From positions 1-43,394 of IMG/VR virus record IMGVR_UViG_3300045996_001007: a stretch of DNA of 43,394 nt. One strand, given 5' to 3'. Positions 43,311-43,394 of the stretch are shown here, in pieces (the stretch's first letter is position 1; each line of letters opens with the position of its first letter). The stretch comes from a virus. The position numbers and the translations under genes were made by a program. The notes under the pieces were generated by a model, which did not search any database, was not told the origin of the DNA, and worked only from the letters and a program-made list of their open reading frames with translations.

Positions 43311-43394
43311 ATGCCTCTCGATTCCAAAGACAAGGCCAACATCGTCAGGCTTTGGGGCGAGGGCAGGGACACTCACGAGATCGCCCGCGAACTT
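43311..43394 (+). CDS. start of a further HTH-like early gene, cut by window end
   Basis: ATG at 43311 with GGGGGA upstream. The visible 28 residues ('PLDSKDKANIVRLWGEGRD', then 'THEIAREL') look like the first helices of an HTH, similar in rhythm to the GcrA start ('...LW.EGLS..QIA.EL'). The reading frame does not continue sensibly into base 1 of the window (stop after five codons), so sequence is probably missing at the junction. Function undecided. Confidence 0.5.
   Translation, partial: MPLDSKDKANIVRLWGEGRDTHEIAREL

Noticed and set aside
1-43394. CRISPR array or tRNA gene
   Set aside because: No regularly spaced direct repeats and no cloverleaf-like sequence with a TTCGA/TTCAA arm were noticed on reading both strands. 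A tRNA scan would settle the second point.

Overview
The window reads as almost the whole genome of a temperate, short-tailed (podovirus-like) phage of a GC-rich alphaproteobacterium, most likely a Bradyrhizobium/Nitrobacteraceae relative. That host range is an inference from family resemblance: GcrA, GapR, DUF6894 and several small proteins of the type common in Bradyrhizobium, plus the rhizobial style of integrase and excisionase. No block of chromosomal housekeeping genes flanks it, and the early rightward operon appears to run off the right end of the window and resume at the left end. The sequence therefore looks like a phage genome opened at an arbitrary point in its early operon, although the exact junction bases cannot be confirmed.

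Layout, left to right. 1-3.6 kb (+): an early operon of tightly overlapping genes with a GcrA-like regulator, a GapR-like nucleoid protein (DUF2312), a probable replication initiator with an internal GTTACG repeat cluster that may be the origin, a DUF1508 protein and a NusG-like antiterminator. 3.6-16 kb (+): the virion module with small and large terminase, P22-type portal, scaffold, N4-gp56-family capsid protein, gp4/gp10-like tail accessory proteins and three ejection-type proteins. Three strong intrinsic terminators separate expression blocks. 16-20.4 kb (+): a collar-domain fibre, a small tail protein and a 1012-residue tailspike. 20.4-21.5 kb (-): an O-acetyltransferase moron that meets the spike gene at shared stop codons. 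21.5-24.5 kb (+): the lysis cassette with endolysin, two holin-like proteins, small membrane proteins and an RlpA-like protein, closed by a terminator.

24.6-29.5 kb: an accessory block of host-like cargo. It holds a catalytic-domain-only ATP-dependent DNA ligase, a small DNA-binding protein, zinc-ribbon proteins, micro-proteins and repeated GGCCTCAGC hairpins. 29.5-39.2 kb (-): a very long leftward operon of about 30 genes, many joined by ATGA or GTGA overlaps. Read in transcription order it carries ERF annealing protein, YqaJ-type exonuclease, NinB, an HNH nuclease, a DpdA/TGT-like protein, an AP2-like protein, an excisionase, the integrase and a string of small phage proteins.

39.2-42.1 kb: the immunity region. 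A CI-like S24-family repressor is encoded with two membrane proteins in one coupled operon. Identical 17-bp palindromes (GTAGCGATTATCGCTAC) sit in the leftward promoter (39.22 kb) and the rightward promoter (42.01 kb) in exactly the same geometry, giving a lambda-like OL/OR pair. Between OL and the repressor operon lies a 491-residue protein that I read as five tandem winged-helix domains, with no relative that I recognise. 42.04-43.39 kb (+): a Cro-like gene and early genes that lead back to the left end.

The most novel-looking items are the five-winged-helix protein in the immunity region, the repressor-coupled membrane pair (candidate superinfection exclusion), the DpdA-like gene without a local preQ0 pathway, and the pairing of GcrA with GapR as a cell-cycle takeover set.
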